Origin: Acidovorax sp.
Lineage (GTDB): Bacteria > Pseudomonadota > Gammaproteobacteria > Burkholderiales > Burkholderiaceae_C
Direction of reading: 5' to 3'
DNA length: 64,000 bases
Assembly (NCBI RefSeq): GCF_027492855.1
Contig: NZ_JAPUDY010000099.1
Coordinates: 310,001 to 374,000 of the forward strand
Position numbers and translations under genes: made by a program. Shown here one piece after another: positions 23,113 to 32,449 of this stretch. The notes under the pieces were generated by a model. The model searched no databases, was not told the origin of the DNA, and saw only the letters and a program-made list of their open reading frames with translations. The stretch's first letter is position 1; each line of letters begins with the position of its first letter.

Positions 23113-23817
23113 TCAAGTGCGGGCCGGAATCGCCAGCCCCTTGTCCACGGCTGGGCGCAGCACAAAGGCATCGAGCACGCGCTGCACTTCGGTGAACTGG
23201 GAAAACTCCACCAAGTCACCGGCACCATAAAAGCCGATCAGATTGCGCACCCAGGGCAGGATGGCGATGTCGGCAATGGTGTACTGGTCGCCCATCACCC
23301 ACTGGCGGCCTGCCAGGCGCTGGTTGAGCACGCCCAGCAGGCGTTTGGACTCGGCCACGTAGCGGTCGCGTGGGCGCTTGTCTTCAAATTCCTTGCCCGC
23401 GAACTTGTGGAAGAAGCCAAGCTGGCCGAACATGGGGCCCAGGCCGCCCATCTGCCACATCACCCATTGGATGGTTTCGTAGCGCGCGGCCGCGTCCTGG
23501 GGCAGCAACTGGCCGGTTTTGTCCGCCAGGTACAGCAGGATGGCGCCGGACTCGAACAGCGCAAGTGACTTTCCGCCAGGGCCGTTCGGGTCGAGGATGG
23601 CGGGGATCTTGTTGTTGGGGTTGAGCGAGAGGAACTCGGGCGACATCTGGTCGTTGGTCTCGAAGCTCACCAGGTGGGGCTCGTAGGGCAGGCCCACTTC
23701 CTCCAGCGCGATCGACACCTTCACGCCATTGGGCGTGGGCAGCGAATACAGCTGGATGCGGTCGGGGTGCTGGGCGGGCCATTTGTGGGTGATGGGGAAG
23801 CTGGTGAGATCGGGCAT
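23113..23817 (-). CDS. Glutathione S-transferase, YfcG/Ure2p-like
   Basis: A 234-residue GST with an N-terminal thioredoxin-like domain ([46 protein letters not shown]) and an all-helical C-terminal domain ([34 protein letters not shown]). The TPNGVK start matches the nu-class YfcG/Ure2p group, which reduces disulfides or peroxides using glutathione. The ATG at 23817 fits the family length; the open frame continues far upstream antisense to dapF, which I disregard. Confidence 0.9.
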   Translation of the reverse strand: MPDLTSFPITHKWPAQHPDRIQLYSLPTPNGVKVSIALEEVGLPYEPHLVSFETNDQMSPEFLSLNPNNKIPAILDPNGPGGKSLALFESGAILLYLADKTGQLLPQDAAARYETIQWVMWQMGGLGPMFGQLGFFHKFAGKEFEDKRPRDRYVAESKRLLGVLNQRLAGRQWVMGDQYTIADIAILPWVRNLIGFYGAGDLVEFSQFTEVQRVLDAFVLRPAVDKGLAIPART

Positions 23818-23935
23818 GAAGGGATCCTCGCTGGTGGTGGCGACGAAGACGGCGCCAAAAGATGACAAGCCTAATCCGGCTGTGAAATCGGCGCTGCCTG
23901 GGGTGATTGGCGGCCCACCGACGATAATCCGGCAG

Positions 23936-24829
23936 ATGCAGATTCGCTTTACCAAAATGCAGGGCGCGGGCAACGATTTCGTGGTGCTCGACGAGACCCA
24001 GGGCCGCCTGGGGCTGTCTGCCGCCCAGTACCGTTTTCTGGCCGACCGCCATTTTGGCGTGGGCGCCGACCAGATCCTTACCGTGCGGCCCCCAACACCC
24101 GATGCGGCTGCAGCGGGCATCGACTTCGAATACGTGATCCACAACGCCGATGGCGGCGAGGTGGAGCAATGCGGCAATGGCGCCCGCTGCTTTGCGCGTT
24201 TTGTGCACGACCGGGGCCTCACGGGCAAGGACACGATCCGCGTGCAAACCAAAGGCGGCGTGATCGCCCCCCGCCTCACGGCCGATGGCCGCGTCACCGT
24301 GGACATGGGCCGCCCGGAGTTCGAGCCCGCCAAGGTGCCGTTCGACCCCGCAGGCCTCACCCCTGTAGCCCAGGGTCTAGGGCAAAAATGGCCACTGGCG
24401 CTTGATGGTAAAGCGCTAACAGCTACTGTTTTTGTAGCGGTTGCCTCCATGGGCAACCCACATGCCGTGCAACTGGTGGACGATGTGGACACCGCGCCCG
24501 TGCCAGAGGCGGGCCCGCTGGTCGAGAGCCACGTGCGGTTCCCCCAGCGGGTGAACGCGGGTTTCCTGCAGATCGTGGACCGCAGCCACGTGCGGCTGCG
24601 CGTGTTTGAGCGTGGCGTGGGCGAAACCCTGGCCTGCGGCTCGGGCGCCTGCGCGGCGGTGGCGTTGGGCATCCGCCTGGGGCTGCTGGACGCTGAAGTA
24701 GAGGTCCAGACGCGTGGCGGGCGCCTGACCATTGCCTGGAGCGGTGTGGACACCGATTCCGTTTTCATGACCGGCCCCGCCACCACGGTGTTCGAAGGCC
24801 AGATCGACATTCCTGACACCCTCCTATGA
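23936..24829 (+). CDS. dapF: Diaminopimelate epimerase
   Basis: A 297-residue DapF that interconverts LL- and meso-diaminopimelate for lysine and peptidoglycan synthesis. The two catalytic cysteines are C79 in EQCGNGARC and C234 in [23 protein letters not shown] is the typical N-terminus. About 11 extra residues relative to E. coli DapF lie at about 148-170, where a family 1 repeat is read in frame ([20 protein letters not shown]). The gene overlaps the DUF484 gene by 4 nt and heads a dapF-DUF484-xerC operon. Confidence 0.95.
   Translation: MQIRFTKMQGAGNDFVVLDETQGRLGLSAAQYRFLADRHFGVGADQILTVRPPTPDAAAAGIDFEYVIHNADGGEVEQCGNGARCFARFVHDRGLTGKDTIRVQTKGGVIAPRLTADGRVTVDMGRPEFEPAKVPFDPAGLTPVAQGLGQKWPLALDGKALTATVFVAVASMGNPHAVQLVDDVDTAPVPEAGPLVESHVRFPQRVNAGFLQIVDRSHVRLRVFERGVGETLACGSGACAAVALGIRLGLLDAEVEVQTRGGRLTIAWSGVDTDSVFMTGPATTVFEGQIDIPDTLL
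24384..24438. repeat. Repeat family 1 copy inside dapF
   Basis: AAAAATGGCCACTGGCGCTT, then GATGGT, then AAAGCGCTAACAGCTAC and TGTTTTTGTAGC is the family 1 element in reverse orientation relative to the 35771 copy. It is in frame and interrupts no catalytic motif; it ends just before the conserved SMGNPH. Confidence 0.85.
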
Positions 24830-25515
24830 CCTCCCACATCCCACCGATCACCGAAGACGACATCGCCCACTTTCTGACCAACACCCCGGGCTTCTTCGAG
24901 CGCCATGCCGAGGTGCTGGCCAGCGTGCAGATCACCAGCCCCCACGGCGCGCGCGCCGTGAGTTTGCAAGAGCGCCAGGCCGAGATGCTGCGCGAGAAGA
25001 TCAAGGGCCTGGAGCACCGCATCATGGACATGGTGCGCAACAGCACCGAAAACGCCGCCATCGCCCACAAGGTGCACCAGTGGACGGGCGCGCTGCTGCA
25101 GATCAAGGACCCGATCGACCTGCCCCAGGCCGTGGCCGAGGGCGTGCGCACCCTGTTCGACGTGCCCCAGGCCGCCGTGCGCGTGTGGGACGTGGCGGGC
25201 CCCTACATCGACGCAGACTTCACCCGTGGCGCCAGCGAGGATGCACGGGCATTTGCCTCGTCGCTCACCATGCCGTTCTGCGGCCCCAACCTGGGTTTCG
25301 AGCCCGCAGGCTGGTTGGCTGGCGAGGCGGGCGAGCCTGCCCAGTCGTTGGCCCTGCTGCCGCTGCGCGAAGGCGCCATCGACAGCGCCACACCCGCCTT
25401 TGGCCTGCTGGTGCTGGGCTCGCACGACCCAGAGCGTTTTGAAGCCACCATGGGCACCGACTTCCTGGCCCGCATGGCCGAGCTGGCGAGCGCCGCGCTC
25501 TTGAGACTCAAATAA
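24826..25515 (+). CDS. DUF484 (GAF-like) protein
   Basis: A 229-residue DUF484 protein. The N-terminal helix region begins [21 protein letters not shown] short coiled coil ([18 protein letters not shown]) follows, then a GAF-like domain. The family is almost always encoded between dapF and xerC in proteobacteria, as here, but its biochemical role is unknown. It overlaps dapF by 4 nt and ends 4 nt before the xerC start, so all three are probably made from one transcript. Confidence 0.9.
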   Translation: MTSHIPPITEDDIAHFLTNTPGFFERHAEVLASVQITSPHGARAVSLQERQAEMLREKIKGLEHRIMDMVRNSTENAAIAHKVHQWTGALLQIKDPIDLPQAVAEGVRTLFDVPQAAVRVWDVAGPYIDADFTRGASEDARAFASSLTMPFCGPNLGFEPAGWLAGEAGEPAQSLALLPLREGAIDSATPAFGLLVLGSHDPERFEATMGTDFLARMAELASAALLRLK

Positions 25516-25519
25516 GGTG

Positions 25520-26479
25520 ATGACGCCCGACCCGCAGGTGCTGCGCTATCTGGAGCATGTGCGGGTCGAAAAGCGGCTGGCGGCGCGCACGCTCGCGCTC
25601 TACACCCTGGACCTGGAAAAGCTCGCGCAGTTCGCTGCGGGCGTCAACCTGCCTTTGCTGCAACTGACGAGTGCGCACATCCGCCGTTTTGTGGCGCAGA
25701 TGCACAGCGGCGGGCGCAGCGGGCGGGGCATTGCGCTCATTCTTTCGGGCTGGCGCGGCTTTTTTACCTGGGCCGGGCGGCAGGGGCTGATTCCGCACAA
25801 CCCCGTGCAAGACGTGCGCGCCCCCAAGGCGCCCAAGCCGCTGCCCAAGGCCCTGGGGGTGGACGACGCGGTGCGCCTGGCCGAGTTCGACCACACCGGC
25901 GCCGACCCCTGGCTGGAGGCGCGCGACGCGGCCATGGTCGAGCTGCTGTACGGCTGCGGCCTGCGCGTGGGCGAGCTGGCGGGGCTGGATGCCCTACCCA
26001 ATGCCGACACCCAGCGCCAGGGCCGGGGCTGGGTGGATTTGCAGGCGGGCGAAGCCCATGTGTTCGGCAAGGGCAGCAAGCGCCGCAGCGTGCCCGTGGG
26101 CCGCGCAGCCACCGAGGCGCTGCAGGCCTGGCTGCAGCTACGGGCCACGCCGTTTGGTGGCGAGGGCTCGGCGCGGCTCGATGCCGCGCTGTTCGTCGGC
26201 CAGCGCGGCAAGCGGCTCACGGCGCAGTCGATCTGGCTGCGCCTGCGCCAGCGCAGCCAGCAGGCCGGGCTGACCACGCCGGTGCACCCACACATGCTGC
26301 GCCACTCGTTTGCCAGCCACCTGCTGCAAAGCAGCGGTGACCTGCGCGCCGTGCAGGAGCTGCTGGGCCACGCCAACATCACCACCACACAGGTCTATAC
26401 GCGGCTTGATTTTCAGCACCTGGCCAAGGTGTATGACGTGGCGCATCCCAGGGCTCGGCGCAAGCCCGATTCAAAGTAG
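25520..26479 (+). CDS. xerC: Site-specific tyrosine recombinase XerC
   Basis: A 319-residue tyrosine recombinase that with XerD resolves chromosome dimers at dif. The N-terminal SAM-like core-binding domain spans about 5-90. The catalytic residues are visible: Arg in YGCGLRVGEL, the HxxR box HPHMLRHSFASHLL, His in ELLGHANI and the nucleophile Tyr in TTTQVYTRLDF. An insert after GLDALPNADTQRQGRG is common in this order. The GTG directly before this ATG (25517) is an alternative start. It ends 1 nt from the convergent GGDEF/EAL gene. Confidence 0.95.
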   Translation: MTPDPQVLRYLEHVRVEKRLAARTLALYTLDLEKLAQFAAGVNLPLLQLTSAHIRRFVAQMHSGGRSGRGIALILSGWRGFFTWAGRQGLIPHNPVQDVRAPKAPKPLPKALGVDDAVRLAEFDHTGADPWLEARDAAMVELLYGCGLRVGELAGLDALPNADTQRQGRGWVDLQAGEAHVFGKGSKRRSVPVGRAATEALQAWLQLRATPFGGEGSARLDAALFVGQRGKRLTAQSIWLRLRQRSQQAGLTTPVHPHMLRHSFASHLLQSSGDLRAVQELLGHANITTTQVYTRLDFQHLAKVYDVAHPRARRKPDSK

Positions 26480-26480
26480 G

Positions 26481-28838
26481 TCAGGTGGCGGTCGCAGGCT
26501 GCGCGGCAATAAATGCCGCCACGGCCGCCAGGTCCAACGGCCGGGCAAAGTAGAAGCCCTGCCCGGTTACGCAGCCCAGGCGCTGCAGCAGGCGGGATTG
26601 CTCGGCGGTTTCGATGCCCTCGGCGGTGGTCTCCATGTGCAGCGCCCGCGCCAGCTCGATCACCGTGAGCACGATCGCCTCCGATTCGGGGCTGCTCTGG
26701 ATTGGTGCGATGAAGGACCGGTCGATCTTGAGCCGGTCGAAGGGGAAGCTGCGCAGGTAGGCCAGCGAGGAATAACCGGTGCCGAAATCGTCCAGCGCGA
26801 TGCGCACACCCGCATGGCGCAACCGGTGCAGCGTGGCCATCACGTCGTCGGTGTCCTGCAAAAAGACCGATTCGGTGATCTCCAGTTCCAGCCGCGATGG
26901 CGGCAGGCCAGAGCGCTCCACGACCGCAAGGATTCTGTCGGCCAGCAACGCGTCGTCGAACTGGCACACCGAGAGGTTGACCGACATCACCAGCCCAGCC
27001 GGCAATTCGCGCGCTGCCAGGCAGGCACGCTCCAGCACCCACAAGCCGATGTCGCGGATCAGGCCTGCTTCCTCGGCCACCGGGATGAACTCCGCTGGCG
27101 ATACGCTGCCAAAACGCGGGCTGTTCCAGCGCAGCAGGGCCTCCAGCCCCGTCACCCGGCCCGATGTGAGGTGCCACTGGGGCTGGAAGGCCAGGTGCAA
27201 CTCGTCGTGCGTCAATGCGTTGCGCAGCCCGTCTTCCAGGGCAATGCGCCGGTGGGCGCGCTGGTCCATCTCGAGCGAGAAGAACTGCGCCTGACCGCGC
27301 CCGGCCAGTTTGGCTTCGTAGAGGGCCAGGTCGGCGTGATGCAGCAGGGCATCCACATGGTTGCCGTCGCGTGGCAGGAAGGCGATGCCGATGCTCAGGT
27401 GCGGCGTGACGGCCATGCCAGAGAGGTTGCAGGGCTGGTCAACGGCGCGCATCAGGCGGTCGCAAAACACCTGCACCTCGGCGCGGGTGCTCGCCCCGTC
27501 GAGCAGGATGGCAAATTCGTCGCCGCCCAACCGGGCCACCAGGTCGCGGCTGCGCACCTGCTGGGCCATGCGTTGCGCCACAGTTCTGAGCAACAGGTCG
27601 CCGTTGCCATGGCCGTAGGCATCGTTGACGCGCTTGAAATTGTCCATGTCCAGGCACAGCAGGGCCGCGCTGCTGGCCCCCACGCCGTCGAGCGCACATT
27701 GCTGCTGCAAACGGTGCTGGAAGTGGCGGCGGTTGGCCAGGCCGGTCAGGGAATCGAAGTGCGCCAGCCGGTGCATTTCGTCTTCTGCATGCTTCTTGAG
27801 GGTGATGTCCACCCCCACGCCGCGCCAGTCCTGCTGGGTCTGGTCCAGCCGCCAATTGGGCTTGGCCGTGAGCGCCCACCAGCGCAGCTGGCCTGCGATC
27901 ACGATGGGAACGAGCAGGTCGCGAAACGGCTGCGGCCCTTGGAGCGCCGTTTGTAATGCTTGCAGATGGGAGGCCGGGTCCACGCCGTGGGTGGCGCCGT
28001 GGTGGGTGCGTGCTATCAGGTCCACCAGGCTGCGCTGCGCATCTTCGCTGCGGCGGTAGTTCAGGGCATGGTCCAGCCGGCTCGACGAATGGCGCAGCAG
28101 TCCTTCGCGGGAGACCTCCCAGAGAAAGTCGCTGGTGTTTTCTTCGAAGTCGCGCAGCAGCAGGCCCACGATTTGTTGCTGGTGGGCGGCCTCGGCCTCG
28201 GCGGTCAGGCGCGAACCATAGGAGCGTGCCATCACGCGCACCGAGGCGATCACCACCAGGCTGTAGGCCACCAGCAGCACCAGCAGGGTGACCGAGCCCT
28301 CTTGATTCAGCGCTCTTGCCAGGCCCGTGGCCGCGCCCCCTGTCAGCAGCGCTACGTAGCTCAGCGCCGCCTCGGGAACGGTGACCAGGGCAAAACCACC
28401 GGCACAGGTCATGCCGCAGCAGATCGCCACGATCATCAACTGGTCTGGGGCCGTTGCAGTGGTGTAGAGGGCTGCAGGCACCACGCCCCACAGCAGGCCC
28501 AGCAAGCCCGCATGGCGTGCTGCACGGTGAATCGCTTTTTTCGACGCCAGCGGACGGGGTGGTTGGTGGCGGGCACGCTGCCAGGCGCGCAGCCCTTGCA
28601 CCGCCACGAACAGCAGTGCCAGCATCCAGGCCCAGAGCCAGGGGGCGTCATCCGTCAGGCTCCAGGTAACGACGCCGCCATTGAAGACATTGACGACCAT
28701 GGACAGCGGCGTCAGCCGCAGAATGGCCTGTAGCTGCTGTGCGCGAAAGCTCGCGGCCAGCGGCTCATCTGCCTCGTACGGGGCCAGCCATTGCTGCAGG
28801 CGCGCGGGTAGGAGTGTCAAAAGGCGGGGTTCTGCCAT
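26481..28838 (-). CDS. Membrane GGDEF-EAL cyclic-di-GMP enzyme
   Basis: A 785-residue protein. A membrane region with about five or six helices spans about 45-200 and is followed by a PAS-like segment (FLWEVSREGLLRHSS... to WRGVGVDITLKKHAEDEM). A diguanylate cyclase domain with an intact LGGDEF motif follows, then a phosphodiesterase domain with the intact EAL motif in GLEALLRW plus NLSVCQF, DDFGTGYSS and KIDRSFI. Both active sites look functional, so net activity cannot be predicted. It should tune c-di-GMP in response to a membrane or intracellular signal. No partner gene is adjacent. Confidence 0.93.
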   Translation of the reverse strand: MAEPRLLTLLPARLQQWLAPYEADEPLAASFRAQQLQAILRLTPLSMVVNVFNGGVVTWSLTDDAPWLWAWMLALLFVAVQGLRAWQRARHQPPRPLASKKAIHRAARHAGLLGLLWGVVPAALYTTATAPDQLMIVAICCGMTCAGGFALVTVPEAALSYVALLTGGAATGLARALNQEGSVTLLVLLVAYSLVVIASVRVMARSYGSRLTAEAEAAHQQQIVGLLLRDFEENTSDFLWEVSREGLLRHSSSRLDHALNYRRSEDAQRSLVDLIARTHHGATHGVDPASHLQALQTALQGPQPFRDLLVPIVIAGQLRWWALTAKPNWRLDQTQQDWRGVGVDITLKKHAEDEMHRLAHFDSLTGLANRRHFQHRLQQQCALDGVGASSAALLCLDMDNFKRVNDAYGHGNGDLLLRTVAQRMAQQVRSRDLVARLGGDEFAILLDGASTRAEVQVFCDRLMRAVDQPCNLSGMAVTPHLSIGIAFLPRDGNHVDALLHHADLALYEAKLAGRGQAQFFSLEMDQRAHRRIALEDGLRNALTHDELHLAFQPQWHLTSGRVTGLEALLRWNSPRFGSVSPAEFIPVAEEAGLIRDIGLWVLERACLAARELPAGLVMSVNLSVCQFDDALLADRILAVVERSGLPPSRLELEITESVFLQDTDDVMATLHRLRHAGVRIALDDFGTGYSSLAYLRSFPFDRLKIDRSFIAPIQSSPESEAIVLTVIELARALHMETTAEGIETAEQSRLLQRLGCVTGQGFYFARPLDLAAVAAFIAAQPATAT

Positions 28839-29124
28839 GCAGGCGGGTCCGTTAGGGGGCAGCCACCGGCTCCATGGGCTCGGGTGGTTGCTTCGTCACA
28901 CAGGGTTCGGCAAAACACACTTTGCAACCATTGTGCACTCTCGGCTGTGCGCCTGCCCAGGGGCCAAGCCTGGGGCTATGGCCGTCCGGCGCGCCGACCG
29001 ATCGTGCGGCGCACGCATTGCCAACTGGGAACCTTTGGCCCCATGGCGGGCTCCGAGCGGTGTGTCCGTGCGGTGCAGGGACGCACCCAAAACCGTTCAA
29101 GAGACAACCCGAGGAGAAGAACCG

Positions 29125-29790
29125 ATGGGACGCTGGATCAAGGCCAACAAGGGATTTTTGGTGCTGCTGATGTGCTTCGGCCTGTTTCGCACGGCTGTGG
29201 CGGACTGGAACCCCATTCCATCGGGCTCCATGCGGCCCAATCTGGTCGAGGGTGACGTGGTGTTCGTCAACCGCCTGGCCTACAACGTGAAGATTCCGCT
29301 GACCGACGTGGTGTTGGCCCAGATCGGTGAGCCACGGCGCGGGGATGTGGTGACCTTCTCTTCGCCGCAGGATGGCACGCGCCTCATCAAGCGCCTGGTT
29401 GCGGTGCCCGGCGATACGGTGGAGATGCGCGACGAAGTGCTCATCATCAATGGCGAAGCCGCCCGCTACGAGGCACCGCAGGCGCTGCAGGAGGCCGTGA
29501 GTCTGGGCCACACCGTCGACGCCACGCGCCTGACCGAGCAAGTGCTGGGCCATGAGCGCCGCGTGCAGTGGCTGCATGGCGTGACGGCGCGCAGCAGCTT
29601 TGACCCCGTGACCGTGCCCGAGGGCGAATACCTGGTGCTGGGCGACAACCGCGACAACAGCGCCGATTCGCGCTACATCGGCCTGGTGCCGCTCCACCTG
29701 CTGATCGGCCGGGCCGTTGGCGTGCTGGTGTCGGCCGATACCGACCGCTACTTCATGCCGCGTTTCGAGCGCTTCGGCCAAAAGCTGTAA
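29125..29790 (+). CDS. lepB: Signal peptidase I (LepB-like)
   Basis: A 221-residue type I signal peptidase with one N-terminal membrane helix (about 10-27). The catalytic Ser is S35 in IPSGSMRPNL and the general-base Lys is K89 in RLIKRLVAVPGD; GDNRDNSADSRYIG is the third conserved box. It cleaves signal peptides in the periplasm. It is shorter than E. coli LepB, with one anchor rather than two, and is probably a paralogue of the lepA-lepB copy. The ATG at 29125 has an AGGAG Shine-Dalgarno. It is alone, just upstream of an RlmI-like gene. Confidence 0.9.
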   Translation: MGRWIKANKGFLVLLMCFGLFRTAVADWNPIPSGSMRPNLVEGDVVFVNRLAYNVKIPLTDVVLAQIGEPRRGDVVTFSSPQDGTRLIKRLVAVPGDTVEMRDEVLIINGEAARYEAPQALQEAVSLGHTVDATRLTEQVLGHERRVQWLHGVTARSSFDPVTVPEGEYLVLGDNRDNSADSRYIGLVPLHLLIGRAVGVLVSADTDRYFMPRFERFGQKL

Positions 29791-29843
29791 TCGAGCCGCT
29801 TGTTGGGCGGGGGGCGGGTGCCAACGGCGCGACAATCGGGACC

Positions 29844-31085
29844 ATGAAAACCCTTCGTCTTCGCCCTGGCAAAGAGCGCTCGCTCTTGCGCCGCCATCCC
29901 TGGATCTTTGAATCGGCCATCGCCAAGGGCGGCGGCGACAGCGGCGAGACGGTGCGCGTGGAGTCGCACGAGGGCCAGTTTCTGGCCTGGGCCGCGTTCA
30001 GCCCCAGCTCGCGCATCCGCGCACGGGTGTGGAGCTTTGACGAGGCACAGCGCATTGATGCTCCTTTTTTTATAGCTGTTTGCGCACGTTCTATCATCGC
30101 CAGAGCCCGTTTTGATGTGCAAAGCGATGGCGTGCGCCTGGTGCACGGCGAATCCGATGGCCTGCCCGGCCTCATTGTGGACCGCTATGGCGACACGCTG
30201 GTGGCGCAGTTCACCAGCGCGGGCACCGAGCGCTGGAAGGATGTGATCGCCGACGCGCTGCTGCGCGAGACGGGCCTTGCCAAGCTGTACGAGCGCTCGG
30301 ACGCCAGCGTGCGTGCGCTCGAAGGGTTGCAGCCCGCGACGGGCTGGCTGCGCGGCGGCACACCCGCCCAGGCGGGTGAAGGGCCGCCCCCGCTGGAGCT
30401 GACCATCCAGGAGCACCAGTGGCGCCTGACGCTCAACATCGCCGAAGGCCACAAAACCGGCTTCTACTTGGACCAACGCGACAGCCGCAAGCGCTTTGCC
30501 GACTACGCCCGGCGCCTGGGTTTTCAGCGCGTGCTCAACTGCTTTTGTTACACCGGGGGCTTCAGCGTGGCCGCGCTGGCGGGCATGCGAGCCGCTGAGG
30601 CAGCCTCAGGTGTGGCGGGTGGGCAGGTGATCTCGATCGACTCGTCGGGCCCGGCGCTGGAGCGGGCGCGCAACCATGTGGCGCTCAACGGGTTTGATCT
30701 GAACCGGGCCAGTTTCATGGATGCGGACGTGAACGCCTCGCTGCGCCAGTTCCTGAAAGAAGGCCAGCGTTTTGACGCCATCGTGCTCGACCCGCCCAAG
30801 TTCGCCCCCACGGCGGCGCATGCCGATCGCGCCGCGCGGGCCTACAAGGACATCAACCGGCTGGCGCTGCAACTGCTGTCGCCGGGCGGCGTGCTGTTCA
30901 CCTTCTCGTGCTCGGGCGGCATCAGCGCCGACCTGTTCCACAAGATCGTGGCCTCGGCCGGGGCAGATGCAGGCGTGGACGGCTTTGTGCTGGAGCGCCT
31001 GGGCGGCGCGCCCGACCACCCGATGACGCTGGAGTTTCCGGAGGGCGAGTACCTCAAGGGCTTGGTGGTGATGCGCAAGGGCTGA
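29844..31085 (+). CDS. rlmI: RlmI-family 23S rRNA cytosine-5 methyltransferase
   Basis: A 413-residue protein with an N-terminal PUA domain (about 1-75, LRPGKERSLLRRHPWIF), a linker domain and a Rossmann methyltransferase domain. CFCYTGGFSVAALAG binds S-adenosylmethionine, VLDPPKF is motif IV, and FSCSGGIS carries the Cys used for cytosine-5 methylation. E. coli RlmI methylates C1962 of 23S rRNA; the same site is likely here. At about 74-92 the protein is encoded by a family 1 repeat (APFFIAVCARSIIARARFD) without changing the expected length. A plausible alternative is another COG1092 rRNA methyltransferase. Confidence 0.88.
   Translation: MKTLRLRPGKERSLLRRHPWIFESAIAKGGGDSGETVRVESHEGQFLAWAAFSPSSRIRARVWSFDEAQRIDAPFFIAVCARSIIARARFDVQSDGVRLVHGESDGLPGLIVDRYGDTLVAQFTSAGTERWKDVIADALLRETGLAKLYERSDASVRALEGLQPATGWLRGGTPAQAGEGPPPLELTIQEHQWRLTLNIAEGHKTGFYLDQRDSRKRFADYARRLGFQRVLNCFCYTGGFSVAALAGMRAAEAASGVAGGQVISIDSSGPALERARNHVALNGFDLNRASFMDADVNASLRQFLKEGQRFDAIVLDPPKFAPTAAHADRAARAYKDINRLALQLLSPGGVLFTFSCSGGISADLFHKIVASAGADAGVDGFVLERLGGAPDHPMTLEFPEGEYLKGLVVMRKG
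30065..30117. repeat. Repeat family 1 copy inside rlmI
   Basis: TTTTTTTATAGCTG at the left and CAGAGCC..TTTTGATG at the right align without gaps to the hslV-hslU copy (35771-35820), with about 40 of 53 bases identical by eye. The region is in frame and AT-rich compared with the rest of the gene. Confidence 0.7.
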
Positions 31086-31198
31086 GTTTTCTGGCCCCTG
31101 CAGGGGCTTGACAGCCTCGGTACACTGAAAAAGCGCCCCCTTGTGCGGGGCCCTGCAGCCTGCAGCGCAAGTATTTGATCCCCTTGAAAGACAGATTT

Positions 31199-32272
31199 AT
31201 GGCATTGATCCCCGTCACCATCCTTACCGGCTTCCTGGGCTCGGGCAAAACCACTTTGCTCAAGCGCCTGCTCTCCGAAGCCCATGGCCAGAAGATCGCC
31301 GTGATCGAGAACGAGTTTGGCGAAGAAAACATCGACAACGACATCCTCGTGACCGAGTCCAAGGAGCAGATCGTGCAGATGAGCAATGGCTGCATCTGCT
31401 GCACCATCCGCGAAGACCTGCGCGAGACGCTGCAACTGCTGGCCTCCAAGAGGCGCAAGAACCTGCTGGAGTTCGACCGCATCGTGATCGAGACCACCGG
31501 CGTGGCCGACCCCGGCCCGGTGGCGCAGACCTTCTTCATGGATGAAGAAATCGCCGAGACCTATCTCATCGACTCCATCATCACCCTGGTGGACGCCAAG
31601 CATGCGCCCCAGCAGCTCAACGACCGCCAGGAGGCGCGCCGCCAGGTGGGCTTTGCGGACCAGATTTTTCTGTCCAAAACCGACCTCGTCTCCAAGGAGG
31701 AGACCGAGGCGCTGATCCATCGCCTGAAGCACATGAACCCGCGCGCGCCCATCAAGGCCGTGCATTTCGGCGAAGTCCCCCTCAAGGAGGTGCTGGACCT
31801 GCGCGGCTTCAACCTCAATGCCAAGCTGGATATCGACCCCGACTTCCTCAAGGAAGAAGGGGATGGCCATGGCCACGAACATGACCACCACGACCATGAC
31901 CACGAGCATGGCGAGCACTGCAACCACCCCTCGCACCAGCACGGCCACGGGCATGGCCACCACCATCACCACGACGATGATGTGAAAAGCTTCGTCTTCC
32001 GCTCGGACCGCCCGTTCGACCCCGCCAAGCTGGAAGATTTCCTCGGAGCAATTGTTAACATTTATGGCCCGCGCATGCTGCGTTACAAGGGCGTGCTTAA
32101 TATGAAGGGCACGGAGCGCAAGGTGATCTTCCAGGGAGTGCACCAATTAATGGGCAGTGACCTGGGGCCACAGTGGGCTGAAGGCGAGGTGCGCACCAGC
32201 AAGATGGTCTTCATCGGCATTGATTTGCCCAAGGACATCTTTCTGCAAGGGCTGGAGCAAAGCCTGGTCTGA
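31199..32272 (+). CDS. COG0523 (CobW/YjiA-like) metal-chaperone GTPase
   Basis: A 357-residue G3E GTPase. Walker A is GFLGSGKTT, the metal site is GCICCTI (CxCC motif), Walker B is ETTGVADPG, and SKTD is the nucleotide-specificity motif. A His/Asp-rich metal-binding linker lies near residues 222-262 and is followed by a CobW C-terminal domain (FVFRSDRPFDPAKLEDFLG). The family delivers or buffers zinc, cobalt or similar metals. Its location just upstream of dksA is a recurrent pairing in zinc homeostasis. No Zur box was recognised. The ATG at 31199 begins MALIPVTILTGFLG. Confidence 0.9.
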   Translation: MALIPVTILTGFLGSGKTTLLKRLLSEAHGQKIAVIENEFGEENIDNDILVTESKEQIVQMSNGCICCTIREDLRETLQLLASKRRKNLLEFDRIVIETTGVADPGPVAQTFFMDEEIAETYLIDSIITLVDAKHAPQQLNDRQEARRQVGFADQIFLSKTDLVSKEETEALIHRLKHMNPRAPIKAVHFGEVPLKEVLDLRGFNLNAKLDIDPDFLKEEGDGHGHEHDHHDHDHEHGEHCNHPSHQHGHGHGHHHHHDDDVKSFVFRSDRPFDPAKLEDFLGAIVNIYGPRMLRYKGVLNMKGTERKVIFQGVHQLMGSDLGPQWAEGEVRTSKMVFIGIDLPKDIFLQGLEQSLV

Positions 32273-32354
32273 TTTGTCCGCCGGTGTTGGGGAGCTGGTT
32301 TGACTCGATCTGTGTTGTATCCGCAACGTTTCTGTTTGTAGCAGTCCAGGTCGA

Positions 32355-32360
32355 TACAAT
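32355..32360 (+). promoter_or_regulatory. Possible -10 element of dksA promoter
   Basis: TACAAT matches the sigma-70 -10 consensus at five of six positions, in the 177-nt gap between the COG0523 gene and dksA. No good -35 is present at 17 bp, so the call is tentative. Confidence 0.3.
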
Positions 32361-32449
32361 CGCGCCCCGGTAAAACCCCGGAAGGCTTGCCACCCGCCCT
32401 TGGCTGCGAACGCGGCTGGGGCCCGCCCGTACAGCGAGGAGACCAGGAA

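Noticed and set aside
23818-25425. Extension of the GST gene to a 770-codon protein
   Set aside because: The extra frame is antisense to dapF and DUF484, and the GST domain starts at 23817.
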